Assembly: GCF_013410545.1 (NCBI RefSeq)
Contig: NZ_JACCFV010000001.1
Coordinates: 124,001-188,000 of the forward strand
Origin: Pseudoclavibacter chungangensis
GTDB lineage: Bacteria > Actinomycetota > Actinomycetes > Actinomycetales > Microbacteriaceae
DNA length: 64,000 nucleotides
Direction of reading: 5' to 3'
Shown here: positions 38,626-47,102 of the stretch, piece by piece
How the letters are laid out: the number at the start of each line of letters is the position of its first letter
How positions within the stretch are numbered: position 1 is the stretch's first letter
The notes under the pieces: generated by a model
What the model was told of the DNA's origin: nothing
The model's input: the letters and a program-made list of their open reading frames with translations, nothing else
Databases searched by the model: none
Program-made: the position numbers and the translations under genes

Positions 38626-41394
38626 ATGCACGATCGCTCACCCGACCAGCTCATCCACGTGCAGTCCGCCGCGGGGGAGTGGCAGGACAAGACGAGCCAG
38701 ATCGCGAGAATCGTGCGAGGCGAAAACGTCTATCGCATCCGGTTCGTGACGAAGGACGGCTCGCCGGGTAAGGAGTACGTCTACGGGGCCGCGCGAGTCC
38801 GGATCCTGCGATCGCGACCTGAGCGGCGAGTGCCGCGTGCGGCACCGGCGACGAAGGCGGGTGCCACGCCGCGGCGTCCGGACGCCACCGGGCCGGCGAC
38901 CACGGCACCCGCCTCGCACGCCGTCGGTCGGACACCACCGGTGTCACCACCCGACGTCGACGCGCGTGCCACCGAGATCATGCGGTACTGGTCCCGCATC
39001 GTCGAAGCGCTCCCCGACGGCGACGACAACGGGGCCGACCCGCTGCAGCGGCCCTTCGCCGGGCTGCGGGCGCGTCAGGCGGACAGCGCGCTCGATGTGT
39101 TCCTGCACCGCTCGCCCCTGGCCCGCGATGACGCGCGATCGCTCGTCACGCCGTTTCCCAGCAGCCTGTCCCAGCGTGAGGCGGTGGAACAGGCGCTGCG
39201 ACACCGCATCAGCGTGGTCGAGGGCCCACCCGGAACCGGCAAGACCCAGACCATCCTCAACCTCATCGCGACGCTCATCGCCGTGCCGGGCACGACGGTC
39301 GGCGTCGTCTCCACCAACAACGCCGCCGTCGACAACGTGCGCGAGAAACTCGACGGCCTCGGCTACGGGTTCGTCGTCGCTGCCCTCGGACGTCGCGAAC
39401 TCAGGGACGCGTTCTTCGCCGAGCAAGCCACCCGTGACGCCGCGGTCAGGGCCTTTCTCTCGCAACCGGCGCCGGCCGACGTCGACGCTCGAACACACGC
39501 CGCCCGTGACGCGCGCATCCGAACGCTGCTCGCCCACCAACGCGACCTGCACGTGGCCCGCCTCGAACGCGACGCGCTCGAGCTGGAACGCGACCACTTC
39601 ACCCGTCACCTCGCGGCCCACGACGTCGATCCCTTCTCGGAGCACCCGACGCATCGCGGGGGCGCCGATCGGATCCTCGACTACCTCATCGAAGCGACCG
39701 ACGCGGAGTCGTCCGATCCCGGCCTCATCGAGGGGTGGATCCGGCGGTTCCGCTGGCGCTGGCGGTACGGCGAACTGCGACGACACGACGTGCACGACTC
39801 GGCAACGATCCTCCGACTCCATGACGCCTACTACTCCCGGCGCATCACCGAACTCACGGCCGAGATCGCTCGACTCGATGCGCTCACGAGCGGAGGCGGT
39901 CTCGACGAACTCGTGGAGAACCACATGGATGCTTCCCGCGCGATGTTCACGCAGGCCCTCCGGGCACGGTACTCGGGCACCGCGCGAACGCGGTTCGACG
40001 CCGCGAACTACCGGAAGCGCATCCCGGCACTGTTGGACGAGTACCCCGTCGTCCTCAGCACGTGCCATTCGATCCGCGCGAGCCTGGGAGGCGGAGCGCT
40101 TCTCGACTACGTGATCATCGACGAGTCGTCGCAGGTGAATCTGCCGACTGCCGCGCTCGCGCTCGCGAGTGCGCGCAACGCGGTCATCGTCGGCGACCGG
40201 CGTCAGCTCAGGCCGATCTTCCCGAAGATCGATGCGGCTGCGATTCCGGCGCCGTCGGCCGACGTGGACGCACTGCAGCACAGCGTTCTGACGGCCGTGA
40301 CCGAGCGTTTCGGGGACGACGTCCCCGTCACCCTCCTGCGTGAACACTTTCGGTGCGACCCACGAATCATCGGGTTCTGCAATACGTCGTTCTACGACGG
40401 ACAGCTCATTCCGTTCACGATCGGGGATCCGGATCGGCCGGCGATGCACGTTCGGACGACGACCGCGGGACACCACATGCGGTCTCCGCGGAGCGGCGGA
40501 CGCATCAACGACCGCGAGGCGAGCATCATCGCGAGCGAACTGTTCCCGGAACTGGCGACGGAGTTCGCGCCGGGCGATGTCGGGATCGTCACGCCGTACC
40601 GGGCGCAGGTGGACGTGGCGGCCGGAGCGATCGCCGGAACCGAGCTCGCGGCGGCCCAGGCCGATACCGTCCACAGCTATCAGGGGAGGGAGAAGCAGAC
40701 GATCGTCATGTCGGCCGTGCTCGACGATTCGTGGCGGGCAGGCGCGCAGGCGAAGTTCGCGGACGATCCGCAACTCATCAACGTGGCGGTTTCGCGAGCC
40801 GTGCGGCGTTTCATCCTCGTGACGCACGAGACGCCACCGCGCTCGGCCGTGAACCTCACCAATCTCGTCGGTTTCATCAACTACCAGTACCCCGACGGTG
40901 GGGTGCAGCAGACCCGACTCGTGTCGATCTTCGACCTGCTCTACGAGCGCCACTCGGCGCGCTTGGATCATCTGGCGGGTCGTCTCCGGGGCGAGATGAA
41001 GCTCCGGTCGGAGGACATCGCGTGGACGGTGGTCCTCGACATCCTGAACGAGCCCGCCTATGGGACGCTGCACGTCACGAGTCAGGTGCTCCTGCGCGAG
41101 TTGATTCCGTCGCTCGATGGTCTCTCGGATCGAGAGCGGTCATTCGTGAAACACCGCTCGTCGGTCGATATGGTCCTGTTCAACCGCATCACGCATCGTC
41201 CGGTCCTCGCGATCGAGGTGGACGGGTGGAAGTTCCACGCCGACGATCCCGAACAGCTGAAGCGGGACGAGATCAAGGACGGGCTGTTGCGTCGCGTCGG
41301 TCTGCCACTTCTCCGTCTCCGGACGACGGGGGATTCAGAACCGGCGCGCATTCGCGATGGCATCGATGCGGCGCTGCTCACCGTGACGCCGTAG
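38626..41394 (+). CDS. SF1 (UPF1-like) helicase with C-terminal nuclease-like DUF2726 domain
   Basis: A 922-residue protein. Residues ~1-65 are a small beta-rich domain, then a Pro/Ala linker. The SF1 core shows EGPPGTGKTQT (Walker A, ~200), YVIIDESSQ (motif II, ~497), VGDRRQLRP (III), LLREHFRCD (IV), VTPYRAQ, VHSYQGREKQTIVMSA (V) and NVAVSRAVRRF (VI), with a helical insert between I and II. Residues ~815-915 resemble DUF2726, a restriction-endonuclease-like fold: VDMVLF, AIEVDGWKFH, RDEIKD, LPLLRLRT. Helicase-nuclease fusions of this sort frequently act in phage defence; that role is inferred. It stands alone. Confidence 0.88.
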   Translation: MHDRSPDQLIHVQSAAGEWQDKTSQIARIVRGENVYRIRFVTKDGSPGKEYVYGAARVRILRSRPERRVPRAAPATKAGATPRRPDATGPATTAPASHAVGRTPPVSPPDVDARATEIMRYWSRIVEALPDGDDNGADPLQRPFAGLRARQADSALDVFLHRSPLARDDARSLVTPFPSSLSQREAVEQALRHRISVVEGPPGTGKTQTILNLIATLIAVPGTTVGVVSTNNAAVDNVREKLDGLGYGFVVAALGRRELRDAFFAEQATRDAAVRAFLSQPAPADVDARTHAARDARIRTLLAHQRDLHVARLERDALELERDHFTRHLAAHDVDPFSEHPTHRGGADRILDYLIEATDAESSDPGLIEGWIRRFRWRWRYGELRRHDVHDSATILRLHDAYYSRRITELTAEIARLDALTSGGGLDELVENHMDASRAMFTQALRARYSGTARTRFDAANYRKRIPALLDEYPVVLSTCHSIRASLGGGALLDYVIIDESSQVNLPTAALALASARNAVIVGDRRQLRPIFPKIDAAAIPAPSADVDALQHSVLTAVTERFGDDVPVTLLREHFRCDPRIIGFCNTSFYDGQLIPFTIGDPDRPAMHVRTTTAGHHMRSPRSGGRINDREASIIASELFPELATEFAPGDVGIVTPYRAQVDVAAGAIAGTELAAAQADTVHSYQGREKQTIVMSAVLDDSWRAGAQAKFADDPQLINVAVSRAVRRFILVTHETPPRSAVNLTNLVGFINYQYPDGGVQQTRLVSIFDLLYERHSARLDHLAGRLRGEMKLRSEDIAWTVVLDILNEPAYGTLHVTSQVLLRELIPSLDGLSDRERSFVKHRSSVDMVLFNRITHRPVLAIEVDGWKFHADDPEQLKRDEIKDGLLRRVGLPLLRLRTTGDSEPARIRDGIDAALLTVTP

Positions 41395-41660
41395 CTCGCC
41401 CCCGCGGGCCGGTGCGCCCGCCGATGCCGACGGGGCGTCGAAACGATGCTCTGCTCCGGTTCCCCTGCGTGGGTGCGTGGGTGCGCGCGAATCGGGTCGT
41501 CGATGGCGCGACTGCGTGAGGGGCGAAGGACTACGGACCAGGCTGTGGCGTCGCAGTCACCGCGATGTGATCGGGCGTACGCAGCCCGGGGCGGTCGAGC
41601 CTGTCGCCGTTCGGGAGCCATTCCGTCCCGGACCTCGATCCCGTTCCGGCGCCGCTCCTG
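41395..41660. other. intergenic, nothing identified
   Basis: No gene, repeat or clear hairpin between the helicase stop and the first recognisable (decayed) unit of the HNH leader array. Confidence 0.4.
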
Positions 41661-41914
41661 CGCCTGGTCGGATCGTCCGAGGGTGGTGTTGGGCTGTGGG
41701 GACGAACGCTCTCGAGCCCGCTGGCATCATTGCCACCTTTGCCCTGTTCGTCGCCCCGCGTCTCGCCGCCCGAGTGGAGGGAGGCGCGCCATGATGCACC
41801 TTCGCGGTCGAGTTTGCTGGCCTCGACGCCGTCAGCGTTCCGGTTTCAGTCCTCGAATCCGGCTCCGTTCCCGACTCCGGTCGGTTCGTCCGTGGGTGGT
41901 GATGGGGTGTGGGT

Positions 41915-42115
41915 TTGAACGATCAGGAGCCCGACGGCACTACCGTCGGCCGGCCGCGGGCGGTCCTGCGCGTCCGGCGGTTGACAGTGGCGCGCGCTGT
42001 CGCTCGCGCTCGTGCGTGCCCGGGTCGACGGTGTCTCCGTTCTCCGTTCCCGATTCCGGCCCCGTTTCTGAGTCGGGTCGGATTGTCCGAGGGTGGTGAT
42101 GGGGTGTGGGTATGA
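41915..42115 (+). CDS. leader ORF unit (TTG start) of the HNH array
   Basis: Begins LNDQEPDGTTVG (TTG in place of ATG) and ends VGLSEGGDGVWV with a TGA that overlaps the next unit's ATG as ATGA. Probably a decayed duplicate of the HNH 5' end; translation is unproven. Confidence 0.25.
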   Translation: MNDQEPDGTTVGRPRAVLRVRRLTVARAVARARACPGRRCLRSPFPIPAPFLSRVGLSEGGDGVWV

Positions 42116-42306
42116 GCGATCACGAGCCCGACGGCACTGCCGCCCCGGCCCCGGGCGCGGCCTCGCGTCCGTCGGCCGGCGGTGACGTGAGCATTCGTGC
42201 CGTTCGTGGTCGAGCGCTCCACTATTTGGGGGCTTTCCCGAACCCCGTTCCCGATTTCGTTCCGGTGTCCGTTTCGTGGCCGGGTCGGGTTGTCCGAGGG
42301 TGGTGA
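42112..42306 (+). CDS. leader ORF unit 2 of the HNH array
   Basis: From ATG 42112: MSDHEPDGTAAPAPGAASRP, matching the HNH N-terminus, then a diverged tail ending RVVRGW. A length change has shifted the frame, so it stops 12 bp before the next unit's ATG instead of overlapping it. Confidence 0.35.
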   Translation: MSDHEPDGTAAPAPGAASRPSAGGDVSIRAVRGRALHYLGAFPNPVPDFVPVSVSWPGRVVRGW

Positions 42307-42318
42307 TGGGGTGTGGGT

Positions 42319-42531
42319 ATGAACGAATACGAGCCCGGCGGCGCCGCTGCCGCACCGGCCCCGGACGCGGCCTCGCGTCCGTCGGCTGGCGGTGACGTGA
42401 GCCTTCGTGCAGTTCGTGGTCGAGCGCGCCACCATTCGAGGGGTTCCCGAACCCCGTTCCCGCTCTCGTCGCGGTGTCCGCTCCGTGGCCGGGTCGGGTT
42501 GTCCGAGGGTGGTGATGGGGTGTGGGTATGA
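42319..42531 (+). CDS. leader ORF unit 3, coupled to HNH copy 2
   Basis: From ATG 42319: MNEYEPGGAAAAPAPDAASR, ending GLSEGGDGVWV; its TGA overlaps the HNH ATG 42528 as ATGA. The same ending and overlap occur before HNH copy 1, which suggests coupling is retained. No function is known for the peptide. Confidence 0.45.
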   Translation: MNEYEPGGAAAAPAPDAASRPSAGGDVSLRAVRGRARHHSRGSRTPFPLSSRCPLRGRVGLSEGGDGVWV

Positions 42532-44231
42532 ACGATCACGAGCACGACGGCACTGCCGCACCGGCCCCGGACGCCAGCGCGTGTCCCGCGGCCGGTGGTG
42601 ACGCGCGCCCGTCGGCTGGTGGTGACGCGCGCTCTCGGCCGCGTGGTCAGGCGCGTCTCGCGCCGCACGTTGCGTTCATGATGCGCCTGCAGCACCTCGA
42701 TGGCATCGGTGCCCACGACGAAGCCTTCGATTTGGCGCTCGACGCGATCCGCGCGGAGGACAAGCTCATCGCGAAAGCCGAAGCCCGCCGTGCAGAGCTG
42801 CTCGCGTTCATCCACGAAGCGACCCTCGCCAGTGCTCGGGAGGAGTTTCCCGGGAGTGATGATGCGGTGGTGACGGTGATGCGTGAACGCACCGCCCAGC
42901 TCGCGCTCGCGACCTCGCGGTCCGAGCCGGTCGTGTCGCGTGAGCTCGGTGAGAGCCTCATGCTTCGCGACGCGTTCCCCGCCACGGAGGGAATGTTCCG
43001 CGATGGGTACCTCTCGCTCGCGCACGTTCGCGTGATCCTCGCGGAAGGACGACGCCTCCCCGACGACGAGGCCCGCAAGGCGTACGAGCGGGCCGTGGTG
43101 GACGGGGCCTCGCGGGAGACGCCCGCCAGGTTGCGGGCTCGCGCTCGGCGCGCCGCGCAGACGCTCATGCGGGAGAGCCTCGACGAGCGCCACAAGATCG
43201 CACGGGAACAGCGCGGGGTGCGGGTCGTGCACGAGGACGATGGCATGAGCCGGCTCGAAGCACTCGTCCCGACCCTGCTCGGGGCGGCGATGCTCGACCG
43301 GCTCACCGAACAGGCCAAAGCGCTCGCGGGGCCGGACGAACCTCGCACGCATGATCAGATCCGCGCGGACCTGCTGTGCGAACTCGTCCTCACCAGCGAC
43401 CCCGCAGAGGGGTGTGGGTCGCCGCACGGCGCGGCGGGCGGGATCAACGCCCGGGTCGCGATCACCGTGCCCGTGCTGTCGCTCCTCGATGGTGGCGATG
43501 ACCCCGCGCTGCTCGATGGGGTGGTGCCGGTGCCGGTTGAGCAGGCGCGGGAGCTCGCCTCGCGTGCGCCGTCGTTCTTGCGGGTGCTGACCGATCCGAT
43601 CACGGGCGTCGCTCGCGAGAGCGACACGCGCTTCCCGACGGCGGCGCAGCGCGAGTTCCTCCGCGTGCGGGACGGGCACTGCCGCTTCCCGGGCTGCACC
43701 CGCCCCGCACGGCGTTGCGATATCGACCACACCATCGCGGTCACCGACGGTGGCACGTCCTCGCTCGGGAACATGGCCCACCTGTGCCGCCGACACCACA
43801 CCTTCAAACACGCCACCCGCTGGCGAGTGGAACAGCACGAACCGGGGCGGTTGGTGTGGTTCGCGCCGGGCGGCGACCGGTACAGCGACCGACCCATCCC
43901 TGTCGGGCCCAGGTTCAGACCCTCATGGGCCTATCATGACGATGATCTCGACAGTCCACCCGGAACAGGCGCCACCCAAGCCGCCCCGCCGGGGCTGGTT
44001 CGCGCGCTCGACACCTCCGAACACGCGGTCTCACCGACCATCCGACCCGCTAACGATCCTCCACATACGGACATGGAGGACGAATTCGACGTCGATCCCA
44101 TTCAGCGGACACCCACCGGCACGGTCCGGGGCGGGCCACGATGCCCGGAACCTCGCGGCACCCGACAACGCCGGACGGTGCCCGACGTTGATGACGGCAC
44201 CGACGCGGGGAGTGACCCGCCACCCTTCTGA
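42528..44231 (+). CDS. DUF222/HNH endonuclease (13E12-repeat type), copy 2
   Basis: A 567-residue protein almost identical to copy 1 over residues ~40-470 and diverging in both low-complexity ends. The HNH site at ~378-432 is intact (RDGHCRFPGC, DIDH, LCRRHH), so both copies should be able to bind metal and cut DNA. DUF222 lies at ~45-350. ATG 42528 is placed as in copy 1 after gtgtgggt and overlaps the upstream leader ORF by 4 bases. The two genes are in opposite orientation about 37 kb apart. The C-terminus ends in an acidic stretch and PPPF, like copy 1. Confidence 0.9.
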   Translation: MNDHEHDGTAAPAPDASACPAAGGDARPSAGGDARSRPRGQARLAPHVAFMMRLQHLDGIGAHDEAFDLALDAIRAEDKLIAKAEARRAELLAFIHEATLASAREEFPGSDDAVVTVMRERTAQLALATSRSEPVVSRELGESLMLRDAFPATEGMFRDGYLSLAHVRVILAEGRRLPDDEARKAYERAVVDGASRETPARLRARARRAAQTLMRESLDERHKIAREQRGVRVVHEDDGMSRLEALVPTLLGAAMLDRLTEQAKALAGPDEPRTHDQIRADLLCELVLTSDPAEGCGSPHGAAGGINARVAITVPVLSLLDGGDDPALLDGVVPVPVEQARELASRAPSFLRVLTDPITGVARESDTRFPTAAQREFLRVRDGHCRFPGCTRPARRCDIDHTIAVTDGGTSSLGNMAHLCRRHHTFKHATRWRVEQHEPGRLVWFAPGGDRYSDRPIPVGPRFRPSWAYHDDDLDSPPGTGATQAAPPGLVRALDTSEHAVSPTIRPANDPPHTDMEDEFDVDPIQRTPTGTVRGGPRCPEPRGTRQRRTVPDVDDGTDAGSDPPPF

Positions 44232-44808
44232 GTCGAACTACCTCGAGTTCGGTCGGCCGGGCTGTCTCCGTGGTGCTGTTGCCGTGCACGTAGCACCGTT
44301 GCCATGCCAGTGGTGGCTGGCATGCCGTGGTCGGCAGGTGGCGGAAGGCAGGCGGTGGTCGGCAAGCGGTGGCCGACAGGCGATGAGCGGCAGACCGTGG
44401 GCGGCAAATGACTGACGGCAATCGATGGTTGGCAGGCCGTGGCCGGCAGACGGCGGTCGATATCCGGCGCACGGCGGACCATGGTCGGCAGGCGGTGGAC
44501 TGCAAGCGGAAGGCAGCAAACGGCGAGCGGCGGACAGCGAGCGGCGGACAGCGAGCGGCGGACGGCGAGCGGCATACGGCGAGCGCAGACGGCGAGCGGC
44601 AGACGGCGAGCGGCGGACGGCGAGCGGCGGACAGCGAGCGGCAGACGGCGAGCGGCAGACGGCGAGCGGCAGACGGCGAGCGCGGACGGTGTGGGTCGGA
44701 CGGCGGCCGTTGATGCCGAGCTCGAACAGCGGACCGCGAATGTCGTGGACGTTCGCCGAGAGAGGGCGCACGAGCGAATGAATCGAGTCCCCGAGCGTCC
44801 CCGCCCGT
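44232..44808. repeat. gene-free stretch with a 14-bp minisatellite
   Basis: At 44522-44687 there are twelve copies of GGCGAGCGGCRGAC (two shortened to 13 bp). Before it, ~44320-44515 holds older degenerate repeats rich in 'ggtcggcaggcggtgg' variants. Open frames through this region are simply products of the repeats. No gene seen. Confidence 0.85.
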
Positions 44809-45909
44809 TCACGATGTGCCGAGTCTCGCCCTCGCCCGGTATTCGTGGCCGCGCAGGGCGCCGATCGCGGCGGCGAGCAGCGCGTGCCCGATGAAGCCCG
44901 CCACACCGGTCATGTCGGCCCACAGCCCAAGGACCGCGAACGACACCGCGGCGGCCACGGTGAACCCCGCCGCCACCCAGAAGCGCGCGTGCCGACGCAC
45001 GCGGCGCCACGCCGATCCGAAGAGGTCCGGCGAGCGGAAGAGCCACGCCACGACCAGCAGCAGCGTGACGCACAGGCCCGTGCGCACGCCCGACACGATC
45101 CGCCCGCCGAGCTCGTCCGGGATCGCCGGGACGAACTCGATCACGCCGACGAGGAGCGAGAACGCGAACACCACGCCGACAGCGAGCGCCAGGACTCTCG
45201 CGACGGCGATGTCCAGGAGCTCCGCGGCCTGCGGCTGCGCCGGATTCAGTCGCAGCCCACGGAGCACGAACACCGCCGCCCGAGGATCGGAGCCGTGGAA
45301 GAGCGCGATCCGAGCTCGCTGCATCCAGATCCACGCATCCCCCGGACCGAGCTGTACGGCGCGCCTCGCGAGCGTCGCGGCCCGCTCGCGGAACTCGCGC
45401 CGTCGGCGCCGGTGCTTCGTCGCGCACCAGCCGTACAGGGTCGCGACGTTCATGAGCGCCTTCGCCGCGTCCTGGGGCGCATCCGGCAGGACGGTCAGAG
45501 CCTGCTCCGCCGCATCGGCGAACTCCGTGAAGCGTTGCTGCATCGCGAACGAATGCACGCGCAGCACGTACGGCCCCCACTGGCGCGGGTCCGCCGCGAT
45601 CGACGCCGAGAGCAGCCGCTCCACCTCCTCGGCCCGCCGCAGGTCCTTCCGGTCGAGGATGATCTGCGCGTGCAGCGCTAGTCCGACCGCGTGCGTCTGC
45701 GGCGCAGCCGCCGCGACGGCCGCCGACCGTTCCGCTTCGTCGAGGCGTCCCGCGAGCCGCTCCGTCTTCGCCCGCAGGAAATGCAGGACCGCGTCATCGG
45801 GGCGAACCGTCAAGAGATCGCCCACGATGCGCGAGGCCTGATCCGTGCGTCCCGTCTGCAGGAGACTCCATGCCGTCGCTCGCGAGCGCAGGAAATGCTG
45901 CTCGTCCAT
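44809..45909 (-). CDS. TPR protein with C-terminal membrane segments
   Basis: A 366-residue protein. Residues ~1-235 are TPR-like helix pairs (AWSLLQTGRTDQASRIVGDLL, FLRAKTERLAGRLDEAE, ATLARRAVQLGPGDAW). Residues ~245-345 hold about four hydrophobic segments (VLALAVGVVFAFSLLVGVI; GLCVTLLLVVAWLF; FWVAAGFTVAAAVSFAVLG; FIGHALLAAAIGAL). ATG 45909 overlaps the AAA+ gene stop by one base (TGATG). It probably presents a cytosolic repeat domain from the membrane and works with the ATPase; no known system matches with confidence. Confidence 0.8.
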   Translation of the reverse strand: MDEQHFLRSRATAWSLLQTGRTDQASRIVGDLLTVRPDDAVLHFLRAKTERLAGRLDEAERSAAVAAAAPQTHAVGLALHAQIILDRKDLRRAEEVERLLSASIAADPRQWGPYVLRVHSFAMQQRFTEFADAAEQALTVLPDAPQDAAKALMNVATLYGWCATKHRRRRREFRERAATLARRAVQLGPGDAWIWMQRARIALFHGSDPRAAVFVLRGLRLNPAQPQAAELLDIAVARVLALAVGVVFAFSLLVGVIEFVPAIPDELGGRIVSGVRTGLCVTLLLVVAWLFRSPDLFGSAWRRVRRHARFWVAAGFTVAAAVSFAVLGLWADMTGVAGFIGHALLAAAIGALRGHEYRARARLGTS

Positions 45910-47102
45910 CAGATGCGATGCGTGCGCAGGTACTTCCGCAACGTCTTGAACGTGCCGTCGTCCACACCGAAGTCCAGCGTGGGCTTCATCTCCTCGAACC
46001 ACGACCGCGTCGACGGCACCGCCTGCGAGGCCGCGAGGACCAGATCCTCCTGCCGCACATCACGGCGGACGCCCGTCCGCAGCGACTCACTGAACGCCTG
46101 CTCCGTCGCGGCGCGCACCACGTGCACGAGATCCGCCCCCGAAAGCCCCTCGGTCCGCGCCGCGAGCGCGCGGACGTCGACGTCACCCGTCGGCACGCGC
46201 GCGAGCCCCTGACGCAGGATCGCCTCACGCGCGGGGGAATCCGGAGGCAGGACGAGCACCGTCCGATCGATGCGCCCGGGGCGGCGGAGCGCGTGATCGA
46301 TGTCCCACGGACGGTTCGTCGCCGCGAGGAAGTACAGTCCGTCGTTCGAGTCGTGCACACCGTCCAGCTCGGCGAGCAATTGGGACACGACGGCACGAAG
46401 CACCTGCGCGCCGGACGATCCCGAACCGCGCCGCCCACCGAGCGAATCGAACTCGTCGAGGAACACGACACTCGGACGGTTCGCGCGCGCGGTCCGGAAC
46501 AGATCCTGGATCGCGCGCTCGGACTCGCCGATGTACGGACCGAACAGATCGGCGGCACTCGCGCTCAGGAAGTTGAGCCCCAGCTCACCGGCGACGGCCC
46601 GCGCGAGGAATGTCTTGCCGCACCCGGGCGGCCCGTACATGAGCAGCCCGCCCGTCGCCGCGCGGCCGAACTGCCGCGCGAGTTCGGGATTGCGGAGCGG
46701 ACCCGTGAACGAGAGCTCGAGCTGGCGCTTCACCTCCTCGAGTCCCACCACGTCCGCGAGCGAGATCGCGGGACGCTCCACCTCCCACAGCCGCCCCTCG
46801 GACCCCGCCGTCGTCGAGACGGGAACCGCGTCGTCCTGAGCCTGGCCGTCCGTCGCCCGCTCGCGCCCCACCGTGCGCGAGTCGTGTCGTTCCTCGGCAC
46901 CCTCGTCGGCAGCGAGTGTGTCCCCGGCCCCGTCGGACGCCTCCGAGCCGGCCCCTCCGGGGGTGCGTGTGTCGATCCCGATCCGTGACGCGCGAGCGCC
47001 CCGACCGCGTCCGTACGGAGACGGGCGACGAGGGCCGGATCGGCACCCCGGTCGGCGAGCGCATCGATCTCCGCGAACGCCTCGATCGCTGCGTGCTCGC
47101 AC
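45909..47102 (-). CDS. AAA+ ATPase (FtsH/Cdc48-like module), frame broken upstream
   Basis: The frame carries a full AAA+ module: AISLADVVGLEEVKRQLEL, Walker A GPPGCGKT, Walker B VVFLDEFDS, sensor FLAATNRP, arginine-finger region RRPGRIDRTVLVLPPD, and sensor-2 GLSGADLVHVVRAA. Coding character in this frame begins near 46985 with an acidic linker; from there to 47102 it is only an open shadow. The natural N-terminus lies in other frames up to ATG 47762, so the gene looks frameshifted. It is coupled to the membrane TPR gene downstream. The fold suggests a protein-remodelling ATPase. Confidence 0.75.
   Translation of the reverse strand: MRARSDRGVRGDRCARRPGCRSGPRRPSPYGRGRGARASRIGIDTRTPGGAGSEASDGAGDTLAADEGAEERHDSRTVGRERATDGQAQDDAVPVSTTAGSEGRLWEVERPAISLADVVGLEEVKRQLELSFTGPLRNPELARQFGRAATGGLLMYGPPGCGKTFLARAVAGELGLNFLSASAADLFGPYIGESERAIQDLFRTARANRPSVVFLDEFDSLGGRRGSGSSGAQVLRAVVSQLLAELDGVHDSNDGLYFLAATNRPWDIDHALRRPGRIDRTVLVLPPDSPAREAILRQGLARVPTGDVDVRALAARTEGLSGADLVHVVRAATEQAFSESLRTGVRRDVRQEDLVLAASQAVPSTRSWFEEMKPTLDFGVDDGTFKTLRKYLRTHRI

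Larger units (their letters stand above)
41670..42530 (+). repeat. tandem degenerate copies of the HNH leader and first codons, second locus
   Basis: Start-codon-equivalent positions at 41702 (decayed to ACG), 41915 (TTG), 42112 (ATG), 42319 (ATG) and 42528 (the real gene) give units of ~213, 197, 207 and 209 bp. Each has the leader core tccgagggtggtgatgggg, then gtgtgggt and the start codon, followed by ~25 codons for MN/SDHEPDGTAA-type peptides. The outermost copies are the most decayed. Confidence 0.8.

Noticed and set aside
3126..44687. Repeat arrays as a CRISPR
   Set aside because: The units are 6-17 bp, directly adjacent and without unique spacers, and there are no cas genes.
44232..44808. 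Arg/Ser/Ala-repeat proteins on both strands
   Set aside because: The frames arise from the 14-bp and older repeats, stay open in several frames at once and have no starts with ribosome sites.
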